DNA of 5,797 nt, taken from contig JACDGF010000159.1 of NCBI GenBank assembly GCA_013815405.1, positions 1 to 5,797 on the forward strand, read 5' to 3'. Under the pieces are notes generated by a model, which saw only the letters and a list, made by a program, of their open reading frames with translations, was not told where the DNA came from and ran no database searches. This document shows positions 1 to 5,518 of the stretch, piece by piece. Source of the stretch: Caulobacteraceae bacterium. Lineage in GTDB: Bacteria > Pseudomonadota > Alphaproteobacteria > Caulobacterales > Caulobacteraceae. Position 1 is the first letter of the stretch, and each line of letters starts with the position of its first letter. The translations under genes were made by a program, and so were the position numbers.

Positions 1-30
1 GGGGGGGGGGGGGGGGGGGGGGGGGGGGGG
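1..30. other. Homopolymeric G run, probable artefact
   Basis: The window opens with thirty consecutive G residues and then becomes normal mixed coding sequence. The run reads as polyglycine in the kinase frame that follows. No histidine kinase is known to me to have such a tract immediately before the N box. A pure G run at a contig edge is typical of no-signal calls in two-colour Illumina chemistry or of mis-assembly. It should not be treated as genomic without read support. Confidence 0.8.
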
Positions 31-31
31 C

Positions 32-430
32 GGGGTCGCGATCAGCGTCGCCGCCGGCGAGGCCGGCCTGATCCGCGGCGACGCCCGGCGCCTGGGACAG
101 GTTCTGGGCCATCTGACCGAAAACGCCCTGCGCCGCACGCCGCCCGGCGGCGCGGTCACCTTGTCGGCCACCCGCGCCCTGGGCGAGGTCGCGCTCCAGG
201 TGAGCAACACCGGCCGCGGCATACCCTTCGACATCCAGGCCCACATCTTCGACCGGTTCAGCGCCCAGGACCGCGCCGGGCCGGGCCTCTCTCTGGCCCT
301 GGTCAAGGCCCTGGTGGAGTTGCACGGCGGCTGGGTGGCCCTAGAAAGCGACCCAGCCACGGGCGCCGCCTTCACCTGCCACCTCCCCGAATCCGCCTCG
401 GCGGACGAAGCCCGACCGGAGCTTTTTTGA
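32..430 (+). CDS. Sensor histidine kinase, C-terminal HATPase fragment (DivL-like?)
   Basis: This is the C-terminal part of a two-component histidine kinase; the sensor and phosphoacceptor (DHp) regions lie beyond the poly-G edge. The frame is open from the edge to the TGA at 428-430, so the TTG at 161 is not a plausible start. The Bergerat ATP-binding fold can be followed in order: an N box (HLTENALRRTPPGG, Asn codon at 122-124), a G1 box reading VSNTGRGIP, an F box (HIFDRF), and a G2 box reading GPGLSLALVKALVELHGG, ending in a FTCHLPE strand. Two motif positions deviate. The usual Asp of the G1 box (DTGxGI) is Asn (206-208), and the second Gly of GLGLA is Ser (290-292). These could weaken ATP binding or kinase activity. 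The tail resembles my recollection of caulobacterial DivL, a kinase-like regulator of the CckA cell-cycle pathway for which ATP-dependent kinase activity appears dispensable, but that identity is a guess. It is convergent with the sdh operon. Confidence 0.85.
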   Translation, partial: GVAISVAAGEAGLIRGDARRLGQVLGHLTENALRRTPPGGAVTLSATRALGEVALQVSNTGRGIPFDIQAHIFDRFSAQDRAGPGLSLALVKALVELHGGWVALESDPATGAAFTCHLPESASADEARPELF

Positions 431-487
431 GCCGGATTGGGACCGCCGCTTCCTACGTCACGGCGCGAGAAAGTGCGCCGCGCCACC

Positions 488-500
488 CCCGCTTCGCGGG
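488..500. repeat. Short inverted repeat (5-bp stem)
   Basis: CCCGC-TTC-GCGGG forms a perfect 5-bp stem with a 3-nt loop, located 58 nt after the kinase stop codon. No T run follows it on either strand, so it is a weak terminator candidate. It may simply be part of the palindrome-rich spacer between the two convergent transcription units. Confidence 0.4.
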
Positions 501-508
501 CGAGGACT

Positions 509-547
509 AAGAAAACCCTCCCCCGTGGATGGCTTCACGGGGGAGGG
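509..547 (-). terminator. Intrinsic terminator of the sdh-fdx operon
   Basis: Positions 516-527 (CCCTCCCCCGTG) pair perfectly with 536-547 (CACGGGGGAGGG), giving a 12-bp GC-rich stem around an 8-nt loop. Read on the minus strand, the stem is followed at once by TTTTCTT (515 down to 509), which is the layout of a Rho-independent terminator. It lies about 60 nt downstream of the ferredoxin stop codon, exactly where the minus-strand operon should end. On the plus strand the stem is followed by G-rich sequence instead of T residues, so it should work mainly for the minus strand. Other function: its body also looks like a dispersed palindromic repeat. Confidence 0.7.
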
Positions 548-572
548 GGACCACGAAGTGGTGGAGGGGGGC
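516..572. repeat. Composite REP-like palindromic element
   Basis: The 12-bp inverted repeat at 516-547 is followed directly by GGACCACGAAGTGGTGGAGG, which contains a second small hairpin, CCAC-GAA-GTGG (551-561), and then a G-rich tail to about 572. Strings of the type 'GGGGGACCACGAAGTGGTGGAGGGGGCG' occur, in my memory, as dispersed intergenic palindromes in Caulobacterales genomes. A genome-wide count would be needed to confirm that it is a repeat. Only one copy is visible in this window. Confidence 0.5.
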
Positions 573-606
573 GCGGGTCACGAGCCGGCGCCCGGCGGTC
601 CCACCC

Positions 607-927
607 TCAGTGCTGGCTCTCCGGCATGCGGACCACCAGGCCGTCGATCTCCTCGCTGACCTTGATCTGGCAGGAGAGGCGGGAGTTGGTTTCGACGTTC
701 TCGGCGAAGTCGAGCATGGATTCCTCCATCGCCGAGGGCGTGCCCGTCTTGTCCCGCCAAGCCTCGTCCACATAGACATGGCAGGTGGCGCAGGCGCAGG
801 CGCCGCCGCAGTCCGCGTCGATGCCCGGGACGTTGTTCTTGACCGCCCCTTCCATCACCGAAAGGCCGCTCTTCACGTCGATGACGTGCTCGGCGCCAGT
901 GTGTTCGATGTAGGTGATCTTCGCCAT
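607..927 (-). CDS. [2Fe-2S] ferredoxin, putidaredoxin/adrenodoxin type
   Basis: This encodes a 106-residue soluble electron carrier of the vertebrate-adrenodoxin/putidaredoxin/FdxVI class. These accept electrons from an FAD reductase and deliver them to cytochromes P450, other oxygenases or Fe-S assembly. The cluster ligands are C40, C46, C49 and C86, the class spacing C-x5-C-x2-C-x36-C, inside [14 protein letters not shown]. An additional Cys, C44, lies between the first two ligands. Length and layout match the full-length family: an N-terminal beta-grasp start (MAKITYIEH), the cluster loop at 40-49, an acidic interaction stretch around 68-79, and a C-terminal 'RMPE' tail. The ATG at 925-927 has a GGGAG Shine-Dalgarno-like element (rc of 931-935) only 3 nt upstream. 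It follows the reductase gene by 23 nt, so the two form a reductase-ferredoxin pair, and it is the last gene of the operon. No P450 is present to name the final acceptor, so no gene symbol is assigned. Confidence 0.95.
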   Translation of the reverse strand: MAKITYIEHTGAEHVIDVKSGLSVMEGAVKNNVPGIDADCGGACACATCHVYVDEAWRDKTGTPSAMEESMLDFAENVETNSRLSCQIKVSEEIDGLVVRMPESQH

Positions 928-950
928 GGGCTCCCACGCCTAGACCCTTG

Positions 951-2216
951 TCAGGCGGCGACCTCTTTCATGGAAACGGCGGTATCCGCAAGCCTCGCGC
1001 GCGAGATCGGTCGCCTCTGGCCGATGAGTTGGCGCCCGGCCATGAATTCGGCCGGCGCATTGACCGCCTCCACCGCCTGGACCGTGTCGCCCTTGAGGTG
1101 AAAGACAGCGAACTTGGCGCCTGCCGGGTCGCCGCGCACGACCATGTCGTCTATGTCGAAGGCGAGGCCGGCGAACTGCAGCTTGAGGTCGTACTGGTCC
1201 GACCAGTTCCAGGTGACCTCGTGGGGCGGCGCGGGGCGCCCGGCGATGATCGACGCGGCCTGCCTCGCCTGTTCGAGGGCGTTGGCGACGCTTTCCAGCC
1301 AGAACATCCGCGCATAGTGCGGGATCGGTCGATGGGTGACGTCGCCGATGGCGAAGACCTGGGGATCGGCGGTCCGCGCCTCCCCGTCGACCACCACCCC
1401 GGCCACGCACTCCAGCCCCGCCTCCCGCGCCAGATCGTCGTTGCGCGCCAGCCCCACCCCGATGAGGACGGCGTCGCAGGCGACTGCCCGTCTCCCCGCC
1501 AGCCGCACGCCGGTGACATGGCCTGCTTCGCCTTCGAACGCCTCCACCATCGCCCCCACCTCGAAGGCGACGCCCCGGGCCTCATGGTAGCGGGTCAGGA
1601 ACGAGCACAGGGGCTCCTTGGCCACCCGGGCCAGGATAGCGGCCTCGCGCTCGATCACCACAACCTCCGCCCCGAGGAACCGCGCCGAGGCGGCCACCTC
1701 CAGCCCGATATAGCCGCCCCCGACCACCGCCAGGCGCCGGCCGGGCCCGAGCGCGCCCTTGAGGGCCTCCGCATCGGACGCCGAGCGAAGGGAGAGGACC
1801 CCCGCCAGATCAGCGCCCCGGATCGGCAGCGCCCGCGCCCGCGCCCCCATGGCCAGGATCAGGCTGTCGTAGGCGAAGCTTCGCCCGTCGGCGAGGCATA
1901 CAGTTCGCTCCGACCGCTTGAGGCTCGTCACGCGCGCTCCAAGCACAAGCTCGATCCCCGCCCCGGCGTAGAAGCTTTCCGGCTTGAGCATCAGGCTCTC
2001 GGCGTCCGCCTCGCCCTTGAGCCATGCCTTGGACAGCGGCGGCCTCTGATAAGGAGCGATGGGCTCCTCGCCGATCAGGGTGATGGGCTCGGCATAGCCG
2101 TAACTCCGAAGTAGCGCCGCCGCGGTCCCCCCGGCATGCCCCGCCCCCACGATCACCACGCCCGCGCCCGTCCGGCTGACGGTTACACGCTCACGGCCCG
2201 GATGGGCCCCACTCAA
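951..2216 (-). CDS. FAD/NAD(P)-dependent ferredoxin reductase (rhodocoxin/putidaredoxin reductase type)
   Basis: This encodes a 421-residue flavoprotein that should oxidise NADH and reduce the adjacent [2Fe-2S] ferredoxin. Visible motifs: an N-terminal FAD dinucleotide-binding fold, VVIVGAGHAGG (20-30); the family signature PYQRPPLSK (55-63); an NAD-binding GGGYIG (166-171), with Glu at 189 at the end of the second strand, which favours NADH over NADPH; a second FAD contact, FAIGD (288-292); and a C-terminal reductase domain with WNWSDQYDLKLQ, typical of CamA/ThcD-like reductases. Length is normal for the family. The start is uncertain. The TTG at 2214-2216 overlaps the TGA of the preceding small gene as TTGA, which suggests coupled translation, but its upstream Shine-Dalgarno match is poor. 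GTG codons at 2157-2159 or 2154-2156 would begin the protein right at the FAD fold. Annotation as a generic pyridine nucleotide-disulfide oxidoreductase is possible, but the adjacent ferredoxin argues for ferredoxin reductase. Confidence 0.93.
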   Translation of the reverse strand: MSGAHPGRERVTVSRTGAGVVIVGAGHAGGTAAALLRSYGYAEPITLIGEEPIAPYQRPPLSKAWLKGEADAESLMLKPESFYAGAGIELVLGARVTSLKRSERTVCLADGRSFAYDSLILAMGARARALPIRGADLAGVLSLRSASDAEALKGALGPGRRLAVVGGGYIGLEVAASARFLGAEVVVIEREAAILARVAKEPLCSFLTRYHEARGVAFEVGAMVEAFEGEAGHVTGVRLAGRRAVACDAVLIGVGLARNDDLAREAGLECVAGVVVDGEARTADPQVFAIGDVTHRPIPHYARMFWLESVANALEQARQAASIIAGRPAPPHEVTWNWSDQYDLKLQFAGLAFDIDDMVVRGDPAGAKFAVFHLKGDTVQAVEAVNAPAEFMAGRQLIGQRRPISRARLADTAVSMKEVAA

Positions 2217-2516
2217 GGACGCCGACCAACGACGTTCTCGGCGAGACGACCCTCCGCACTCGAAAGAGGCGCGCTCAGCCCTGACAGGCGCAAAACTTCG
2301 TCCAACGAAATCTCACCGTCGAGTCCATTGTCCGCCTCCCATGAGAACCAGTCGGGAGCATCGAGCGCGCTTTCGATCCCGGCGCCGTTCGCCGATTCGG
2401 ATCGAAAGCTCGCCATGCCGGAAGCGGATGTAGATTGGCCGACCGTCAACGAGTCGTCCTTCCCATTGCGATGGGCAGGCGAGGCAGGTTTGAACCAGCG
2501 TCTTGACTTGCCGCAT
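2213..2516 (-). pseudogene. Small CxxCPSQWEG protein, reading frame broken by an apparent frameshift
   Basis: I cannot assign a function. The N-terminal half begins at an ATG (2514-2516) 4 nt after the sdhB stop and reads as protein for about 43 residues. It contains TCLACPSQWEG (C11-x2-C14), then GRPIYIRFRHGELSIRIGE. Beyond about 2388 this frame becomes Arg-rich nonsense and stops at 2313. A second frame takes over with ESALDAPDWFSWEAD and GLDGEISLDEVLRLSGL, ending in a TGA at 2213-2215 that overlaps the reductase start. Upstream of the switch, that second frame is itself nonsense. Joined, the halves give about 100 residues resembling small uncharacterised proteins I recall, with CxGCPSQW near the start and a 'LDGxIxLDEFCRLxGL' end. 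The switch needs one surplus base or two missing bases at about 2384-2396. A real mutation, a sequencing error and (less likely) programmed frameshifting would all look like this. The CxxC suggests metal or redox chemistry, but only weakly. The stretch appears less GC-rich than its neighbours. Confidence 0.7.
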
Positions 2517-2520
2517 CGCC

Positions 2521-3303
2521 CTACGCCACCCGCTCCACCAGCATCGCCTTGACCTCGGCGATCGCCTTGGCGGGGTTGAGGCCCTTGGGGCAGACCTGGG
2601 CGCAGTTCATGATGGTGTGGCAGCGGTAGAGCTTGAACGGGTCTTCCAGGGCGTCCAGGCGCTCGCCTGCGGCCTCGTCGCGGCTGTCGGCCAGCCAGCG
2701 GCGGGCCTGGAGCAGGGTGGCGGGGCCGAGGAACTTTTCGCCGTTCCACCAGTAGCTCGGGCATGCCGTGCTGCAGCATGCGCAGAGGATGCACTCATAG
2801 AGGCCGTCGAGCTTGGCCCGTTCTTCCTCGGACTGGCGCCACTCGGCCTGGGGCCGGGGCGTCGTGGTGTGCAGCCACGGCTCGATCGAGGCGTACTGGG
2901 CGTAGAACAGGGAGAGGTCGACCACTAGATCCTTGATCACCGGCTGGCTCGGCAGGGGAGACACCTGGACTTCCTTCCCTGGAACCTCGGCCCAGCCGTG
3001 GGTGCAGGCCAGGGTGTTGCGCCCGCCGATGTTCATGGCGCAGGAGCCGCACACCCCCTCGCGGCACGAGCGGCGGAAGGCGAGGGTGGAATCCATCGTG
3101 TTCTTGATGTGGATCAGGGCGTCCAGGACCATCGGCCCGCAGGCGTCGACGTCCACGTCGTAGCGGTCCCAAGCCGGATTGCCCGCGCCCTCGGGATCCC
3201 AGCGATAGACCCGGAACGTCTTGACCCGGCCCGACCCCGCCGCCGCGCGGTGGTGGCGGCCCTGGCCGACCGTGGAGTTCTTCGGAAGCGTAAGCCGCAC
3301 CAA
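2521..3303 (-). CDS. sdhB: Succinate dehydrogenase iron-sulfur subunit
   Basis: SdhB is the membrane-peripheral electron-transfer subunit of complex II, carrying electrons from SdhA flavin to ubiquinone. The 260-residue product has the normal alphaproteobacterial length and every cluster ligand. The [2Fe-2S] ligands are C80, C85, C88 and C100 in the plant-ferredoxin-like N-terminal domain ([10 protein letters not shown]). The [4Fe-4S] ligands are C171, C174, C177 and C238, and the [3Fe-4S] ligands are C181, C228 and C234. The quinone-site Trp (W186 in CPSYWWNG, equivalent to E. coli W164) and H229 next to the 3Fe cluster are present. The start is a TTG (3301-3303) with GAGAGG ending 8 nt upstream; the next codon is GTG, an alternative start 3 nt later. 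It lies 22 nt after the GFA-family gene, which separates it from sdhA, and 4 nt before the small CxxC gene. Confidence 0.98.
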   Translation of the reverse strand: MVRLTLPKNSTVGQGRHHRAAAGSGRVKTFRVYRWDPEGAGNPAWDRYDVDVDACGPMVLDALIHIKNTMDSTLAFRRSCREGVCGSCAMNIGGRNTLACTHGWAEVPGKEVQVSPLPSQPVIKDLVVDLSLFYAQYASIEPWLHTTTPRPQAEWRQSEEERAKLDGLYECILCACCSTACPSYWWNGEKFLGPATLLQARRWLADSRDEAAGERLDALEDPFKLYRCHTIMNCAQVCPKGLNPAKAIAEVKAMLVERVA

Positions 3304-3311
3304 CGTCGCTA

Positions 3312-3317
3312 CCTCTC
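3312..3317 (-). promoter_or_regulatory. Shine-Dalgarno site for sdhB
   Basis: The minus strand reads GAGAGG here, a good match to the anti-Shine-Dalgarno sequence. It lies 8 nt before the TTG and 11 nt before the following GTG, so it supports TTG as the sdhB initiator. It is the clearest ribosome-binding site I could find in this operon; the other genes rely on short gaps to the previous stop codon. Confidence 0.65.
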
Positions 3318-3325
3318 AAACCGAT

Positions 3326-3724
3326 TCACGGGCGATCCGCCATGGTGCGCTCGGGAAGGCCATTCAGGTCCGCCATCCAGGCGAGCCGGCTGCGCGTCCA
3401 GATGTGCTCCACCGGCGGCGCGGACTCGGGGTCGTCCAGGCTGGCGGTGGTCACGTCGATGCGCTTGCCGCCATAGTCCGCGTGGACGAAGGTGAGCTGG
3501 GTTCCGCACGTGCCGCAGAAGGCCCGCTCCGCCTCCGGCGTCGAGGCGAACACCGCCGGGGCGCCGGCGGTGTAGCGGAAATCGGCCCGTTCGACGGTGA
3601 ACCAGGCGACGGCCGGCGCGCCGGTGGTGGCGCGGCAGATCGAACAGTGGCAGAGCGCGCGCTCGGTCGGCTCGCCGCCGGCCTCGTAGCGCACCGCGCC
3701 GCAGTAACAGCCGCCGGTCAACAT
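3326..3724 (-). CDS. GFA/CENP-V family zinc-binding protein
   Basis: This 132-residue protein belongs to the GFA family (glutathione-dependent formaldehyde-activating enzyme fold). All seven zinc-ligand cysteines of the family pattern are visible: C6 and C8 (GGCYCGAVRY), C25, C27 and C30 (LCHCSICRATTG), and C70 and C73 (FCGTCGTQL). The C-terminal HIWTRSRLAW and GLPER stretches are also characteristic. Paracoccus Gfa, the founding member, is longer, and its role in catalysing S-hydroxymethylglutathione formation has been disputed, so a specific formaldehyde or glutathione role cannot be assumed here. The ATG at 3722-3724 begins 4 nt after the sdhA stop, implying translation tied to sdhA, and sdhB follows after 22 nt. 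It probably acts in the cytoplasm, since no signal peptide or membrane segment is seen. Its position inside the sdh operon is unusual and its link to complex II is unknown. Confidence 0.93.
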   Translation of the reverse strand: MLTGGCYCGAVRYEAGGEPTERALCHCSICRATTGAPAVAWFTVERADFRYTAGAPAVFASTPEAERAFCGTCGTQLTFVHADYGGKRIDVTTASLDDPESAPPVEHIWTRSRLAWMADLNGLPERTMADRP

Positions 3725-3728
3725 CGGC

Positions 3729-5516
3729 TCAATACACCCGCGCCTTGGGGGGGATGTAGGCGACGTCGTTGGTCATGGTGTAGGCGTGGACCGGGCGATA
3801 GTCGATCCGCACCCCGCCCGTGGCGTCGTCGAACCAGGCCAGAGTGTGTTTCATCCAGGCCTCGTCGTCGCGCTCGGGGAAATCTTCCCGGGCGTGGGCG
3901 CCGCGGCTTTCGGTGCGGTTGACGGCGCTGGCCACGGTGACGACGGCCTGGCCGATCAGGTTCTCGAACTCCAGCGTCTCGACCAGGTCGGTGTTCCAGA
4001 TCAGCCCCCGGTCGGTGACGCGCAGGTCGGCGCGCTTGCCGTGGATCGTCTCCAGGCGGCGTACGCCCGACTCCAAGGTCTCGCTGGTCCGGAAGACGGC
4101 GGCGTCCTCCTGGGTCGCCATCTGCATCTCCAGGCGCAGGGCCGAGGTGGGGATCGCTCCGGCTGCGTGGCGCAGGCGGTCGAACCTGGCCAGGTGCGGG
4201 TCGGTCCAGGACGCCTGGAGTTCGCGCTGGCTGGCCCCGGCCTTGAGCGCCTCGCCGCAGTGGAGCCCGACCGCGCGGCCGAACACCACCAGGTCGATCA
4301 GCGAATTGGAGCCCAGGCGGTTGGCCCCATGCACCGAGACGCACGCCGCCTCGCCCACCGCCAGCAGCCCCGGAACCACAGCGTCCGGATCATCGCCCGC
4401 CAAGGTCACTACCTCGCCGTGGAAGTTGGTCGGTATGCCGCCCATGTTGTAGTGCACCGTCGGCAGGACGGGGATCGGGTCCTTGGCGACATCGACGCCG
4501 GAGAAGATCCGGGCGGTGTCCGAGATCCCCGGCAGACGCTCGTGCAGCACCTTGGGGTCGAGGTGGTCCAGGTGCAGGAAGAGATGGTCCTGCTTGGACC
4601 CCACGCCTCGGCCCTCCCGGATCTCGATGGTCATGGCCCGGCTGACCATATCGCGGGGGGCGAGATCCTTCACCGACGGGGCATAGCGCTCCATGAACCG
4701 CTCGCCCGCCGAATTGGTGAGGTAACCCCCCTCGCCCCGCGCCCCCTCGGTGATCAAGCAGCCGGCGCCATAGATGCCGGTGGGGTGGAACTGGACGAAC
4801 TCCATGTCCTGCAAGGGCAGGCCCGCGCGCAGGGTCATGCCGCCCCCGTCTCCGGTGCAGGTATGGGCCGAGGTGCAGGAAAAATAGGCCCGGCCGTAGC
4901 CGCCGGTGGCCAGGACCACGGCCTGGGCGGAGAAGCGGTGCAGGGTCCCATCGTCCAGCTTCCAGGCGGCGACGCCCCGGCAGACGCCTTCGTCCATGAT
5001 GAGGTCGAGGGCGAAATATTCGATGAAGAATTCCACCTGCCGGCTCAGCGCTTGGCCGTACATGGCATGGAGCATGGCGTGGCCAGTCCGGTCGGCGGCG
5101 GCGCAGGTGCGCTGGATCGGGGCCTCGCCGTAGTTGCGGGTCATACCGCCGAAAGCGCGCTGATAGATCTTGCCCTCGACCGTGCGCGAGAACGGCACGC
5201 CCCAGTGCTCCAGCTCATAGACCGCCGCCGGGGCCTCGCGGACCATGTATTCGATGGCGTCCTGATCGCCCAGCCAGTCCGAGCCCTTGACCGTGTCGTA
5301 CATGTGCCAGCGCCAGTCGTCGGGGCCCATGTTGCCGAGGCTGGCCGAGATGCCGCCCTGGGCTGCGACCGTGTGCGAGCGGGTGGGGAAGACCTTGGTG
5401 ACGCAGGCCGTCTTCAGCCCCGCCTCGACGCAGCCGAGCGCCGCGCGCAGGCCCGAGCCCCCGGCGCCGACCACGACCACATCGAACGTGTGGTCGATGA
5501 ATTCATAGGCGGCCAT
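3729..5516 (-). CDS. sdhA: Succinate dehydrogenase flavoprotein subunit
   Basis: SdhA oxidises succinate to fumarate at a covalently bound FAD, linking the TCA cycle to the respiratory chain on the cytoplasmic face of the membrane. The 595-residue product is full length. Visible features: an FAD-binding [10 protein letters not shown] (17-26); the flavinylated His H48 in [11 protein letters not shown]; substrate and active-site residues H244 (FHPTG), T256 and E257 ([10 protein letters not shown]), R288 in APRDMVSR (equivalent to the catalytic Arg286 of E. coli), H355 (HYNMGG) and R400 ([11 protein letters not shown]). The C-terminal domain ends with a Tyr after PPKARV, as expected for the alphaproteobacterial form. 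The ATG at 5514-5516 is separated from the sdhD stop by only 2 nt (TGACCATG), so translation is likely coupled. It needs SdhB, SdhC and SdhD to work, and the flavinylation factor SdhE is not encoded in this window. Confidence 0.99.
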   Translation of the reverse strand: MAAYEFIDHTFDVVVVGAGGSGLRAALGCVEAGLKTACVTKVFPTRSHTVAAQGGISASLGNMGPDDWRWHMYDTVKGSDWLGDQDAIEYMVREAPAAVYELEHWGVPFSRTVEGKIYQRAFGGMTRNYGEAPIQRTCAAADRTGHAMLHAMYGQALSRQVEFFIEYFALDLIMDEGVCRGVAAWKLDDGTLHRFSAQAVVLATGGYGRAYFSCTSAHTCTGDGGGMTLRAGLPLQDMEFVQFHPTGIYGAGCLITEGARGEGGYLTNSAGERFMERYAPSVKDLAPRDMVSRAMTIEIREGRGVGSKQDHLFLHLDHLDPKVLHERLPGISDTARIFSGVDVAKDPIPVLPTVHYNMGGIPTNFHGEVVTLAGDDPDAVVPGLLAVGEAACVSVHGANRLGSNSLIDLVVFGRAVGLHCGEALKAGASQRELQASWTDPHLARFDRLRHAAGAIPTSALRLEMQMATQEDAAVFRTSETLESGVRRLETIHGKRADLRVTDRGLIWNTDLVETLEFENLIGQAVVTVASAVNRTESRGAHAREDFPERDDEAWMKHTLAWFDDATGGVRIDYRPVHAYTMTNDVAYIPPKARVY

Positions 5517-5518
5517 GG

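Noticed and set aside
1..30. G-quadruplex or polyglycine linker
   Set aside because: A pure G30 run at the very edge of a contig is much better explained as a sequencing artefact.
161..430. TTG at 161 as the start of a short standalone ATPase-domain protein
   Set aside because: The same frame is open to the window edge and encodes the N box upstream of 161, so the protein is a truncated longer kinase.
529..1101. Plus-strand frame covering the palindromes, the ferredoxin gene and the end of the reductase gene
   Set aside because: It starts inside the terminator loop and runs antisense through the ferredoxin gene. The composition is that of a shadow frame and no family is recognisable.
948..2114. 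A 388-codon open frame on the plus strand opposite the ferredoxin reductase
   Set aside because: It mirrors the reductase codons, is rich in Pro, Arg, His and Gly, and has no motif. The minus-strand frame carries all the family signatures.
607..2216. A P450 or oxygenase gene cluster
   Set aside because: Only the electron-transfer partners are present. No oxygenase or P450 heme-binding Cys motif is found in any frame of the window.
2213..2794. A 193-codon minus-strand frame starting inside sdhB
   Set aside because: Its first two thirds are out of frame with sdhB and with the start of the small gene and look like nonsense. Only the part after about 2390 looks like real protein, and it is reported as the second half of the frameshifted gene.
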